A stretch of 34,712 nt of DNA from Rhizophagus sp. LPA8_4_AMF (taxonomy: Eukaryota; Glomeromycota; Glomeromycetes; Glomerales; Glomeraceae): assembly GCA_021464525.1 (NCBI GenBank), contig JADRCO010000397.1, positions 1 through 34,712 on the forward strand, written 5' to 3'. The position numbers and the translations under genes were made by a program. Below are positions 20,942-32,584 of this stretch, piece after piece. How positions within the stretch are numbered: position 1 is the stretch's first letter; the number at the start of each line of letters is the position of its first letter. The notes below the pieces were generated by a model. It was not told the DNA's origin, did no database searches, and saw nothing but the letters and a program-made list of their open reading frames with translations.

Positions 20942-22570
20942 ATGTCCGTACCTTCAATTAAAATATCTTCAATAAGTAAAAAATCAATTTCATTACCAGA
21001 AGATTGTACTTATGAAATTATACAACAAATTCCAGAAGATATATCAATACTTCATAAATTCTTATTCGTTAACCGATTTTGGTGTAAATGTATAATTTCT
21101 ATATTATGGAAAATTCCTTTTAATAAAATAAATGAAGATAAAATAAAACAAACACGATTAATTCATACTTATCTTGGATGTCTTGATGAAGAAGAAAAGA
21201 ATTATATAGAAGAGGATAATCTTTTTAACCTTCCTCTTATTAAAAAACCTTTTTTTAATTATGCAAAATATTTAATAAGATTTACTATAAGTGAATTGGA
21301 TTCATCAGTTAGAGCTTGGTATAATAATTATAGGCAATTAGAATTAGAACATAATATACGTATAATGAATTCTATATATCATTTATTCATTCGATCTAAT
21401 AATAATCATTTAGAATCATTGGAATTTAAACGAAATTGGATTCATTCATGGAGTTGGGAAAAAGTTTTACAAGATAATATTAAATTATCAAGTATAAAGA
21501 AACTTAATATTGAATTACATGAAGATTTAGAAGAAGATGGTGATTATGCATTATCAGATTTAAAATTTTATAAAATTTTATTATCAAGATGTAATTATCT
21601 TCAATCCTTAAAAATTTATTTTTTACCTCATAATGAAAATTTTTATAAATATTTTTCATCCAATCAAATAATTAGAATGATTCAAGTACAAAAAAATCTT
21701 CAAATTTTAAATATTTCAAATTTTTATCAATATGGAACAGAATTAACAAAAATTATTTCATCATTGGATACTCAAATAAATTCTTTAAAAGAATTACAAT
21801 TTATTGAAGTTAATTTTACAAATTGTTCTTTAATTGGATTAAAGATTTGTTCAAATTTGGAATCATTATTTTTTAATTCATGTAGTGGATTAACTATTGA
21901 TCATATTAATTCTTTATCTAATCCATCTTTTAAATTAAAATCTTTATATTTTTATGATCAATCAACTATTTATCAAAATATAATTACAAAAATTTTATCT
22001 TTATTTGGTAATTCTTTAACAAATTTTGGAACTTCTTTATTAACTGATTTTATTATTGAAACTACTTCAATTAGATGTTCAAATATTAAATATCTTTCTA
22101 TAATTATTGATAATGATGATCTTCTTCATCATAAAATTTTTCATTGGATTTATAATTTGGAATTATTAGAATTAGATATTATTACTTATGTTCGAGATAC
22201 TTATGAATTCTTTCAATTATTAGGTAATAATTTACCAATTACTTTAAAAATATTAAAATTAGGTTGTTCTTATATTTCTCATGATTCATTAAGAAATCTT
22301 TTTAATTCAAGAATAGATTTAGAAAGATTAATATTTAGAAATTCTTATGAATTTAATTATGATTGTTTAATGGTTATTTATGAATATATTAGATATTATA
22401 AAAATTTTAAAGAATTAACTTTTAAAACTTACAAAAAGGAATGGAGTAAAAGAGATTTAAAAGTTTTAAAGGAAATTAAAAAATATTGTACTTTGGTTAA
22501 TTGTGAATTTGATATTTCAACTGTTGAAGAAATGTTAGATGAATGTATCCTTGAAGATTTCTTATTTTAA
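20942..22570 (+). CDS. F-box / leucine-rich-repeat-type protein
   Basis: The frame starting at the ATG after an A-run (MSVPSIKISS) gives 542 residues. An in-frame ATG 24 codons upstream is less likely because its residues precede the A-run and look untranslated. Residues about 17-60 form an F-box: LPEDCTYEIIQQIP, then LHKFLFVNRFWCKCIISILW with the usual spacing of leucines, proline and tryptophans. The remaining 480 residues are leucine/isoleucine-rich with repeated LxxLxxLxI patterns (LKELQFIEV, NLESLFFNSC, NIKYLSIII, LKILKLGCS, DLERLIFRNS), as in degenerate LRR domains. By analogy it would bind Skp1 through the F-box and present substrates to an SCF ubiquitin ligase; the substrate is unknown. 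The gene has no intron and ends about 240 bases from the end of the convergent transporter gene. Strong AT bias in codons matches an ordinary host gene of this genome. Confidence 0.85.
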   Translation: MSVPSIKISSISKKSISLPEDCTYEIIQQIPEDISILHKFLFVNRFWCKCIISILWKIPFNKINEDKIKQTRLIHTYLGCLDEEEKNYIEEDNLFNLPLIKKPFFNYAKYLIRFTISELDSSVRAWYNNYRQLELEHNIRIMNSIYHLFIRSNNNHLESLEFKRNWIHSWSWEKVLQDNIKLSSIKKLNIELHEDLEEDGDYALSDLKFYKILLSRCNYLQSLKIYFLPHNENFYKYFSSNQIIRMIQVQKNLQILNISNFYQYGTELTKIISSLDTQINSLKELQFIEVNFTNCSLIGLKICSNLESLFFNSCSGLTIDHINSLSNPSFKLKSLYFYDQSTIYQNIITKILSLFGNSLTNFGTSLLTDFIIETTSIRCSNIKYLSIIIDNDDLLHHKIFHWIYNLELLELDIITYVRDTYEFFQLLGNNLPITLKILKLGCSYISHDSLRNLFNSRIDLERLIFRNSYEFNYDCLMVIYEYIRYYKNFKELTFKTYKKEWSKRDLKVLKEIKKYCTLVNCEFDISTVEEMLDECILEDFLF

Positions 22571-22810
22571 AAATCATTTTATACAATTTTGTTCAAAATA
22601 TTTTAAGAATTATTATTTTATTTTATTTTATTTTTTATTGTATTTAGATATTCTAGAATTTTAAATTGAATTAAATTAAAATTCACGAAAACATTAATTA
22701 ATTACAAGTTTAATAAAAACTAATCTAGATAAATTCAAGATTTTAATTAAATTTTAAATATTCTTTCCATAATATATGTTTAAATCATTACATATTTATT
22801 CGCATTTAAT
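22571..22810. other. Shared 3' region of two convergent genes
   Basis: AT-rich spacer between the stop codons of the F-box gene (plus) and the transporter gene (minus). Transcripts of the two genes may overlap here. Confidence 0.5.
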
Positions 22811-25377
22811 CTATTTTTTTAATTTCCACATTTTAGGTGGTAAAGCTAGAACGAATAATAAATTAAAGATTATTAAGTAATTAAAATAATTCGAATAATC
22901 AAAAAAATAATAATAATTTTCCTTACTTTGTAATGCTTTAATCTGAGGAATAATAAATCCAAGTAATAAAATGGTACCAATTGTAACTGTCGCTATCGAT
23001 ACAACATTATACCCATCTTTATGTACAACACACGTACCACCATTATCTTTACATATAGTTTTATTTTGTTCACTAACGCATTGTATTACTAAACAAAAAT
23101 ATCAAAAGGTAAATAAGTAAAACATTTAAAAAAAAAGTTATAAACAGTAAATATTCATAGAACTTACTGCTAGTAGTGTTATCTTTAACAATTTTACATG
23201 TGGCATCTGTGAAATAATCGACAGCTTCTAATACAAAGAATCTAGGCCATGTTCCTCCAAAGTTACTAAACGTAGCTAACAACTTTAATAATAAATGAAA
23301 AAGTCAATCATTTAGCAAATAATAATATTTAAGTGATCATTAATTATATTGAACTCACTGTCATATATGTTCCACCTATAACTGGATCAGCGATTATAGT
23401 AAAGAAAGCTGATATACTAACAAACTGTACAGTGCTAATTCGAAAAAAAAAATTTCGTATTAACATCAATTTTAACATAGTTCAATCATATGCAATTCAT
23501 ACCTCATAAAAGAGCTCATTACAGTGCTAGCTATTACAAGGGAGAACATTTCAGTAGAAATTTTTTTATCAGCCGGGAATACATATACAACTAACATTCC
23601 AACAACGGCAAAAACTAATCGACCATAAAATGCTATTATCCACTATGAAAAAAAAAAATCGTTAATATGCAAAATATATAATAAATCATATTACATATCA
23701 CTTACAGGTTTTAAAGGTTGTGGACCATTACTCCATTTAGCAGCATAATAACCAACTAAAACTTGAAATGGAAAATCGATCAATACAGCCAGAGCCAAGT
23801 CTTCTTTACTAAAACCTTTTTCTAAAAGTTTCAATCCGGTAACGGACTCATTTGCGATAAATCCAATCTTTGCCACAAGCAAGACCACAATAAGTCTGCG
23901 CATATCTGTTAAAAATCAAAATCAAAATATTAATGCAAAGTACATATTTTATATTTTATTATAATATAAATGTCATAATGTTCTTACGAGGCATTTTACA
24001 TATGTTCCATATCGTCCTATATACTGTTTTGATATCCATTTCATCGGAAGAATGTGTAGCATCCTAAACAAATCAAATATATGTTAATTATTCTTACACG
24101 TATAATATGTTTATAAAGTGACATTAAAAGATACTAACCTCTCCTTTAACAAAAATCAACCAAATAGTCACAAGAAAATAAATAACAGACCAAAAAGTAA
24201 GATATGATCCCATTGATAAAAATCCATAATCACTTGGTTCTTTTCTAAAATATTTGTTACTAAATTCGGCAGAATTGAACGCCAAAAATACTGTGAATGA
24301 TAAAAAGTATCCTGTATTTAATCCTATAGTTTGTGCTGTTGATGCGTAAGAAAGACTATTCTTTGATAATAATGTTAACGCCCACCCATCAACAGCAATA
24401 TCTAAAATAAATAAAATAAGATAAAATGATAAATAACAAATATAATATCAAACTATATAGATTAATTTAAAATTTTCGTACCTTGCGTGGCAGAAAAAAA
24501 TATTAGTATAAAAAATAATAACGTCAGAGTATTCACATCAGGCTTTTCTTCGTTAAACATTACATCAACATGATTTCCAAGCCAATAAAACAAACTCCCA
24601 GTTAAAAGTTGAATTGGTATTATCCAACTTTTTCTGCGTCCAACTCTTCTTGAATAGATAGCATCAACAATCGGTGACCATAATAATTTTAAACTATATG
24701 GATAAGTGGCTAAAGAAAAAAGTCCAATTTCTGAATATGATAGTTTCGATTTTAGTAGAAATGGAACTGAACCAAATGCTAATCCCACAGGAATTCCTTG
24801 TAGTAAATCTATAGATTAAAAAAAGAAAAAAAAAAAGAATCATTTATTAAAAACCAAAACCCTCATATTCAATTTACAATTTAAAAATGTCGGAAATTAC
24901 TTACAAAGCACAACAAGTAAAGCCACATTTTGATAATCTTGCGTGTTTAAACGAGGATAAGCCTCAACACTAATTCCACTGGTACCTCCTGAATCCATGG
25001 TTTCTAAGAGAATATCTTCTTTTTCTTCATCACTAATATAATTTCTCCTTTTTGAATCAACAAAACCTTCTGAACTTGCGTTAAACATTTCATTTAAGGG
25101 ATAATTAGATTTCGCTGTTGTCGTTGATAAAAAGTGACCACCGTCGTTATTATTAATATTATGAGATATTGAATGTTTAGTTGTGGCTTCAGATTTATTA
25201 GGATTATTCCGTTCATGCGAAACACGTCGTATAAGTTTATCGTCTTCTACATCTAATTGAAAGCCCGTCGGGTTTGAATCTCTAGTAGCTTTGAAATGAT
25301 TTGTCATATATGATTTTATAAATATGTAACAATCTTATCAAAAAAATAAAATTCACGTGCCTTAACTTACCTGACAT
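22811..25377 (-). CDS. Acetyl-CoA transporter of the SLC33A1/AT-1 family
   Basis: A multi-exon gene whose splice sites all keep frame: 25288-24905, 24808-24482, 24401-24139, 24063-23988, 23905-23706, 23642-23503, 23434-23359, 23282-23168 and 23088-22811. It is probably preceded by a 7-base exon ATGTCAG (25377-25371) followed by GTAAGT, giving about 621 residues. Without that exon, translation could start at 25307 (625 residues). Diagnostic blocks are LLQGIPVGLAFGSVPFLL, DAIYSRRVGRRKSWIIP, SATQDIAVDGWALTLLS, AKIGFIANESVTGLKLLEKG, ADPVIGGTYMTLLATFSNFG and GGTCVVHKDGYNVVSIATV. All are as expected for this major-facilitator-like family, which moves acetyl-CoA into the ER/Golgi lumen for acetylation. 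About 130 hydrophilic, S/N/D/E-rich residues precede the first membrane segment. About eleven to twelve hydrophobic segments follow. Nothing is broken, so it looks functional. Confidence 0.93.
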
Positions 25378-26000
25378 GGCAACAAATTCCAATAGCCGAA
25401 AATAGAGGATTTGTTTAGCAGAAAAAAATATATTTGGGGTATTTATAATCTTCAGTAAATTAAATAATATTGCCTTAGTTTGGCAACACCCGACGCATTA
25501 TCTGTAGATCGGTACTGTATTTCTAGCTTAGTACTTGGCATCTATCCATTCGTTGCTTAGGTACCTAGAAACGTGTCTATATTTATATTTGAGCAGAATT
25601 ACGAAATATGCTATAAATGTAATGCTTATTGAAATAGTTAAATGAAGCTTATTTAATTTGACAAAGCTGAGTAAACAAGCTTGCCGAGCCATTGTGATGA
25701 AATTTTTTATTCAAGAACCGAATTAAATTCGAAAAAATAAATAAAAAAGCGTAACCATCTCGAAATTTGACTCCCTGAAACCAAAATTGTTATCCATGTC
25801 GCAACCCAGAATATTGAATATTTCCAGAGTCTAAATCACCAACCATTTTTCTCATTAATCAAAAAAATTTTCTATAATCAAAAAGTAGGACAAAGCTTTA
25901 GTACAATGCTAACACTTCTTGAAAAAAGTAATCGGAACTACAAAAAGTGCAAAAAAATGAAAACCCAATGATTAGAATGGCTTCAAATTTTGCAAATTTG
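25378..26000. other. Upstream region of the transporter gene
   Basis: Contains the 5' side of the transporter gene. It is less AT-rich between 25480 and 25600. I see no other gene or repeat. Confidence 0.4.
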
Positions 26001-26007
26001 GTGTTAA

Positions 26008-26939
26008 ATGTGCAATGTTTATACATGTAAAATTTCAGCCTTTTATTTTAGTTGTTTCCCTGAAAAAAAGTCGATCCGTTTTTTATATTCCATCTTTTTC
26101 CATCAAAGGCTCATATTTCGGGAATTAATAACCTTATATCACGGAATTTATCGAATTATTTACATTTACGTGAATGGATCCGTGAAAGGCACATTTTTTT
26201 TGCCAATCGACAAGAACAGATAAAATTAGACGAGCAACTTGTAGCACTCAAAAAGTGATCTGCTCATCGGCGTGACAAATTGTCAAAGCGTAAGGTTGGA
26301 CCACGTTTAACGTTACATTTGGACCAAATTTTTAGGAAGGAACATATTCTACATGATTTGATATTAATACTCATATAAACCATAGGATTGAAGGATATCC
26401 AGATCTACAATTCACAAAACTGCGTTTTTGCGCGTAAAGGATAGGTGGATCTGCATGCAATTATGTTTTTGATGATCTGTGCATCAACATCAGATGTGAT
26501 TGTAAATTACAAGGTTCAAAGATAAAATCCCAAAAAAATTTCCTCATTTTTTTACAACAAAACGAACACAATGCATCAATACCTTCTCTTATCAGTCATT
26601 GGACGTGTATTAATGTAGTAGAATATTGTCATACGAAAACAGAGCAGATTTTAATTCTGAATTTGACACGACGCGTAGAAGAAAAGTTCAGGAGATTGGA
26701 AGGTACACTCATTAGTCAGTTACAGGTTTAAACGAGTTAAGAGATTAGTCTGTACAGTGGTGAACTGCTAGTTCGACGCTTAAGCGCAAGCTGGGACTGT
26801 TAGTCTACGGGGACAAGTTGCTTCCTTAGAGGAAATACTCAATCCACAGATCACCTCAAAAGATGAAAGTGCGTTTGCTACACTGAGGATGATTCAGGAG
26901 ATTCAGGTGTTAAATTATGCTGACAAGCTTCAACCTTGA
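26008..26939 (+). pseudogene. Decayed coding sequence of unknown family
   Basis: Several stretches read like old protein but in broken frames. They include EQIKLDEQLVALKK then a stop then SAHRRDKLSKRKVG (about 26218-26300), and an open frame 26438-26731 without a start, containing CNYVFDDLCINIRCDCKLQG and LNLTRRVEEKFRRLEGTLIS. That frame continues past two stops with SGELLVRRLSASWDC. After a frameshift, 26802-26939 reads LRGQVASLEEILNPQITSKD and AFATLRMIQEIQVLNYADKL. Composition and helical heptads in the last part suggest a coiled coil. I do not recognise the family; it could be a lineage-specific or transposon gene. An open frame at 26008-26223 may be part of it or noise. Confidence 0.4.
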
Positions 26940-29484
26940 GAAGTATGGCTCGTGCACTTCTCTAGGGAGGATTCTGTTGCATCCCACCCATACTGGCCAT
27001 GTGAACAGCTTCAGGGTATAATTTTCAAAAGAAAACCTTTATTTCTTAAATGTTACATCATCACATACTTTCTGAATGCATCTACAAAATAGTCGCCATT
27101 ATTTGTAAAAATGTAAATGAATATAATAACGAAAAGAAATTCTAAGAGGAGAACAAGAAGTACAAATAATACCCATTTGAAATTGGAAGAATCTCCACAA
27201 GCTAAGGGTTAATGATCAATTCAGATGTAACCAAGAAAAAAGTCATAAAAGTCTAGATTTATTTTTCAAAAATCAAGGTATAGTTTCCATTACATTGTTA
27301 ATATATATATCATTATATCTATGTCACTTACTAATGAATTTATCAGATTTTAACAGGTTTAAGGACGAAATCTCACCTGGAAAATTACAATTGTTCAACG
27401 TTGAATTTCCATATACAATCCTTTATAATTAGTATAATTTAAACTTAATTTAGAATTTTAATTCTTTTTTGCTAATATTAAAGATTTGAACTAGATTGCT
27501 ATCAATACAGTAAATAAACTTTGATTTCAATTCTCTTAACAACCAACAAATAAAAAAAGTATCAAATTTTTTTTAATAAAATTAACATATAAACTTTAAT
27601 ATATAATCATTCAATTTTAATGAAACTGTAACTTGAATGCTAGTTTTTTAGATTAAATAGTTGCCAATGTTTTTAAAAAAATTAAAAAATTGATTGTAAG
27701 ATAAGGAAATAAGATTTTATACATATAATAACAATACATTTAATCTAAAAAACTTGAAGCAATTTTAATTACTGATTTCTTATTTATCACATTTTTTTGT
27801 AATCCAATTACTTTTTTTGATTACTGTAAATTTATAAAGTTAAAGGATAGTAGAAAATTGCCATATAACTAATTATATATAGAAAACAAATATTTTAAAT
27901 ATTTTTGAATTGTATAAGTGTTATTATTATTTTAAATTCTAAAACATTGTTTTTATTTACTAATATTAATTAAATAACAATAGTTAAAAGTAACTTTAGA
28001 TATTTAGTAATACATTTGTAAAATCTTTAAAGATTGTTAAATTATATAAAAATCTGAATTGTATTTAACATTATTTTATCTTTTAGATTTTTTGTAATTC
28101 TAATTCTTTTATTCAATTTAAGAATTAATTTTAATTTCTGTATTTATTTAATTTAAACTATACTATTTACTTAAAATAATTGAAAATATATTTAACTGGA
28201 TTTTATTATAATATTTTATAAAAAAAAAAATAAAAGATATTTAAAATATAGGTATTAAATTTTTTTGCAATAAACTATTTATAACTTTATTTTAATAACT
28301 TTTTAAAAAGTTATTACAAATAAGTTATAGATAAATTTAACTAAAAATAATACATCAAATAATAAATAATAATTAAATTAAAAATATTATTAGCTTTAAC
28401 TTGATTTAAAATTATTAAAAATTAATTCCAATTAGTTTACTATTAGCTATAAATCAATTTTTTTCAAATAAATTGGTAATTTTAATACTGAACAAGTGAT
28501 TCTTAAATACCTCAAAGATTATATATATAAATTATATTAATTACCAGTGCTTGAAAATAATGAGCAGTACTTAATTTTATGAATAATAAGAAAAGATATC
28601 TTCTTAGAAATAATACTTTTTTCTGAAAAATGTTGCAATTATTAGTTTCAAAAACTAACTTTAAATTTACTGTATTTATTTAAATATTCTTAAAATTATT
28701 TAATAAATAAATCTTCTTAAAAGTATGTGACCTTTATAAACTTAACAATTATTTAAATCCTAATATTAAAATATATCCTGTTTTTCATTGTATTTCTACC
28801 AACTTAAATAGTAAAGAGACTAAATTTATGGTTAAATATTTAATGGTCAAATTGAATTTTCATAAAAAAACCATCCTGTTAACATTGGTATATTAGATGA
28901 CGAAATCTATTTATTATATTATTAATTAACTAATAATATATTAGTGATGTACTACTATTTGAAAATAATTTTAAAATCACATCAGAAAAGCTTATTAAAG
29001 AGCATAACAAATAAGAAAATTTTAATTTAACAATAGAATGTTATTTAATTAAAAGAATAGCTGATAATTTTAAATAGAACTTTATATAAATTACTTTATA
29101 AATAAATTATTATACAATTTACAAGTAACATATAATAGAATACATTTTTGTAATAATTCAGTTAATATCTACTAGAAATGTGATTTTAATATCATTGGAT
29201 TTCTTTCATTAAAATAAATCCAACAAGTTTTAGATTGTAAAAAATCCAATCACTGGATAGCTTAAATACAGGAATATGTAGAATATGAAAATTTAAAATA
29301 CTATATAATACGCAATTCTGGTTAAAATTTACATATAAACTTTATGTAAACTCAAATGTGAGTTGTGTAAATAATATTTAGAATCCTGATATGTCGTAAA
29401 TACAAAGCAAATAAAATTAATAATGAATGTAATATAAATAAAGTATGAAGGATTATAATTAATACAGAAAAACAATACTTATAA
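26940..29484. other. Long AT-rich gene-free region
   Basis: The first 250 bases keep some coding-like composition, after which AT content rises sharply. No open frame of note exists. At about 29158-29262 there is a diverged relative of the 147-bp tandem repeat found at 34067. It carries the hairpin ATTGGATTT..AAATCCAA followed by AATCCAATCACTGGAT. Confidence 0.45.
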
Positions 29485-29673
29485 TATATGTTATGCCTCA
29501 AATTAATTTTTGCCTCAGATTAAAGCTTACGCTACATAAGATCAATACCCGATCACGTGCATTATATATATGGTAATTTTATTATGTAGATCATCATATG
29601 TATATATATAAATAGTCACATCCTATTAGTAGCATTAATCTGAGACAAGAATTGATCTGAAGCATAACATATA
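29485..29673. mobile_element. ~189-bp palindromic element with 42-bp imperfect TIRs
   Basis: 29485-29526 (TATATGTTATGCCTCAAATT...) pairs with the reverse complement of 29632-29673 at 36 of 42 positions. Five of the six differences are transitions. The interior is about 105 bp and non-coding. The ends run into ATAT on both sides, so the target duplication (TA or ATAT) cannot be fixed. Its shape is that of a MITE. Confidence 0.65.
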
Positions 29674-30447
29674 CATTTGAATAAAAAGAAAAAATTGATA
29701 TTTAAACTATTAGAACCAGATATTATTATATATAATGATGAAAATATTACTTTATAAATAATAATTATATCAGAACTATAAATATTAGCATTTAGCAGTT
29801 TTAGTATAATTTATTTTTTTAGAATTTAGAAGTGAAATAATATATATACTACTTTTTAAACTGTTAAATATAATAGAATTAAAGTTTTTAAAATTAATAT
29901 AAAACTCAAAAATAAAAAATTTTATAATATAAAAATATAATTAAAACAATTTTTAGTTATATTGTATAATTATTAAGAAAGGGTGTAGAAGCCTATAAAA
30001 AATTCATAAAATAAAGAAAAAAATCTAAAAAAGCAAAGGTGATAAGTAATTTTATGAAAAAATTGAGTTAGAAATAGAATTTAGAATAGTAAATAATTAT
30101 AAATATTTATACTTTACAATTATAGAATAGAATATACTCTTACAGTAGGCTAAGATTTGATATAATATATATTTTTTATAATAAAAATTTAAAAAAATTA
30201 GAAAAACTTATTAATAGATTTTTTAAAAATTTCCAAGAATCTGTTCAATCTGAAATTTGAATATTTTCTTTCTTTCATTAAAAAATATTATATAAATTAT
30301 ATAGGTATGTAATTTGAAATAAATTTATGTTAAATTATTTGCAAAAATCCATGTTAAATTTTTAAAAATTAGCTAATTTACTAAAAGTATAATTTATAAC
30401 TTATTTTAAAAATATTTGAATCATTAATAATTAATTAGATTTTACAA
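29674..30447. other. AT-rich sequence without genes
   Basis: Nothing beyond short AT-rich words is visible. Confidence 0.4.
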
Positions 30448-30449
30448 TA

Positions 30450-30537
30450 CAGTCAATTCTCTATATAGTCATACGTTTAGGACAGTCAATATTTGGTGAT
30501 TATAAAGAGATGTGACTATATAAAAAAATTTTATATA
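30450..30537. mobile_element. Tc1/mariner-like element end, truncated
   Basis: A TA followed by CAGTCAATTCTCTATATAG, similar to the left end of the 3816-4014 element. After it comes an internal inverted pair TATATAGTCA / TGACTATATA (about 30463 and 30523). No matching right terminus was found, so this is a fragment. Confidence 0.45.
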
Positions 30538-30539
30538 TA

Positions 30540-31190
30540 TATAAATCATAATTCCAGCCAAAAATTAACATAATTTTGATCAGAATTATACTTAAATACT
30601 TTATTGATCATAACTTTGCTAATATTGATCATAGCAAGATGATCTTATAAAAAACAACTCCTTCTTCTTAATTTCCTGACCATTTTTTTTACAGAAAATT
30701 TTTTTTTATTTTTGGACATAAAGTCCTTTTTCCTATATACAAGGAGCTTGAGTTTTATTATTTTCTTTTCCTATTAACGTTCTAGGATCCCAAATATCTA
30801 TGATATAACTCACATATGGATTTGTGTAGAATTTATATGAAACTACTTTTTAAACCCACAAATTGAGTTTGTGTAGATTGGTCAATTTTTGAGATAACTA
30901 ACATATTACATTTGCGTAGAGTTTATATACTGAAATTTTTATAATATAAGTTATTTTTTTCAGTTTTTTTTTTAATACTAAGATCAATAAATACTTACCA
31001 ATCTTTTTATTAATTTATTTTTTTTTCAGTTTTTTTAACCAAAATTTTTTATTTTAATTTATTTATTTCAGTTTTATAACCAAAATTTACTGTTTAAATT
31101 GAGGTTGAATATTAGATTGATAAATTGATAATCAATCTAAATTTTTTTCAGTTTTTTCAGTTTTTAAACTGAAATTTTTTTTTATTTTAA
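30540..31190. other. AT-rich region with a partial 147-bp-repeat relic
   Basis: At about 30608-30650 the words AATATTGATCATAGCAAGAT and GATCTTATAAA match the junction between units of the tandem repeat at 34067-34460. From about 30900 the sequence becomes T-rich with repeated TTTTTTCAGTTTTT words. No gene is seen. Confidence 0.4.
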
Positions 31191-31245
31191 TTTTTTTTCT
31201 TTAGAAATGAACGGACTGAATAGTTCTTTTAAAATGGCTATGAAT

Positions 31246-31500
31246 GTGTGAAAAATTAGTATATATATTTTTTTTTTTTGATTTTATTTTTTTTTATTCA
31301 CCTTATTTTTCTTATTTCTTTAGGAACGGTCTTTTCTTTGGAATGACAATTATGGATTTTTAAGAAAGCAAGCAGTGTGATTAGTATATTTTTTAATTTT
31401 CATTTTTTTTTCATTTTTTTTATTATTTTTATTAATTTTATTTTTCTTATTTCTTTAGGAACGATCTTTTCTTTAGGGACGGTATCTTATTTCAAATTGG
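31246..31500. repeat. ~130-bp polypyrimidine tandem repeat
   Basis: Two units share GTGTGA..ATTAGTATAT (31246 and 31375) and then a long T-rich tract ending TTTTTCTTATTTCTTTAG. After it comes GAACG(G/A)TCTTTTCTTT (31323 and 31458). A third partial head (GTATGTGATTAGTAGGTGA) lies at about 31644. The T-rich tract followed by TTTAG/GAAC looks like a 3' splice site each time. The frame at 31377-31601 runs across the repeat and is not a convincing gene. Confidence 0.5.
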
Positions 31501-31995
31501 TGATTGCAGAAAAAAGATTTAGAATTGAAGTAAAGAGGGACCAGAAAGAGGAGTTCTTGTTATTTAAGTTAAAAAAAATAGCTTATTTCTTTTTTTTATA
31601 GTAGGACTGCCAGATGAATAATGCAGCCAAACTTTAGAATTAAGGTATGTGATTAGTAGGTGATTTTTTTTTCATTGTTTCTTAAAAACTTTACTAACAT
31701 CTTTATTTTTTTTTGTAAGATTACTGGATAAAAGTCAAAACCAGACTTCTGAAATTAAAGTAAAAAGGGACTGAAAAATGGGATTTTTGTTATTTTTGAT
31801 TTTTTTTTAAAGAAATATCACTCATTCTTTTTTTTTTTTTTTATTACAAGTTTATAATTGGACTTTTGGAACTAACTATTAAGGTATGCAGGTCAATGGA
31901 ATATTCTTTATTGTTTTCTTTAGAAATATTACTAATATTTTGGGTTACTTTTTTTTTCTTCTAAAATAGAAACTGTTTCAGATATTTTATATTTC
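31501..31995. other. T-rich sequence with exon-like fragments
   Basis: The pieces GAATTGAAGTAAAGAGGGAC (about 31522) and GAAATTAAAGTAAAAAGGGA (about 31750) are related and separated by T-runs. This suggests further diverged units of the preceding repeat. No protein is recognised. Confidence 0.35.
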
Positions 31996-32003
31996 CATTT
32001 AAA

Positions 32004-32242
32004 TAGGGTTCCTCAAAATCAAATCAAATTGAATATAAAGCTAATTTGAATTTGTCAAATCAAATTAGATTCAAATCAAATTCAAATCAAATATCAAATA
32101 TTTGTCAAATTGACCAATTAAATTAAACAATTTTCAAATCAAATCAAATTCAAATCAAATTAAATTAAGCTGATTTGAATTTGTCAAATTCGAATCAAAT
32201 TCAAATCAAATGTCAAATGTCAAATCAAATTGCGGAACCCTA
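32004..32242. mobile_element. 239-bp hAT-like MITE filled with CAAATCAAATT-type repeats
   Basis: The ends are TAGGGTTCCTCAA and TTGCGGAACCCTA, an inverted repeat with one mismatch over 13 bp. The element is flanked by a perfect 8-bp duplication CATTTAAA (31996-32003 and 32243-32250). The interior is almost entirely variations on CAAATCAAATT and its complement (AATTTGAATTTG), so the RNA or single strand could fold extensively. The terminus TAGGG and 8-bp duplication fit hAT. Confidence 0.85.
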
Positions 32243-32250
32243 CATTTAAA

Positions 32251-32584
32251 TTTTAAATTAGAACTTATGCATATTTTAGAAATTGGGAATCAGTTTACAA
32301 TAGTTTCATGCATTTAATACAACAACATAAGTTAAATAATATTACAAGCATTTATAAATAATATATATATAAATCATACAAGTGATATTTAGTATTAGAA
32401 CTAAGATTTTAATTTGCATAGCATTACTATGAAAATAAAAATGCGTAAAGTTAATAGTAAATGCATGCCAATCATTTGTGAGTTAAATGAGAGATGTTCA
32501 GGTCTTAACGTTCCTCTACCTGTTCAGGGTAGAAGGATAGGATTTTATTTACTTTTTACACTCTTTTAGTTTTCTTCCTTTATT
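32251..32584. other. Spacer, no gene recognised
   Basis: AT-rich at first. The last 100 bases (TCTTAACGTTCCTCTACC and CAGGGTAGAAGG) are more mixed and probably belong to the 5' side of the decayed gene that follows. Confidence 0.4.
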
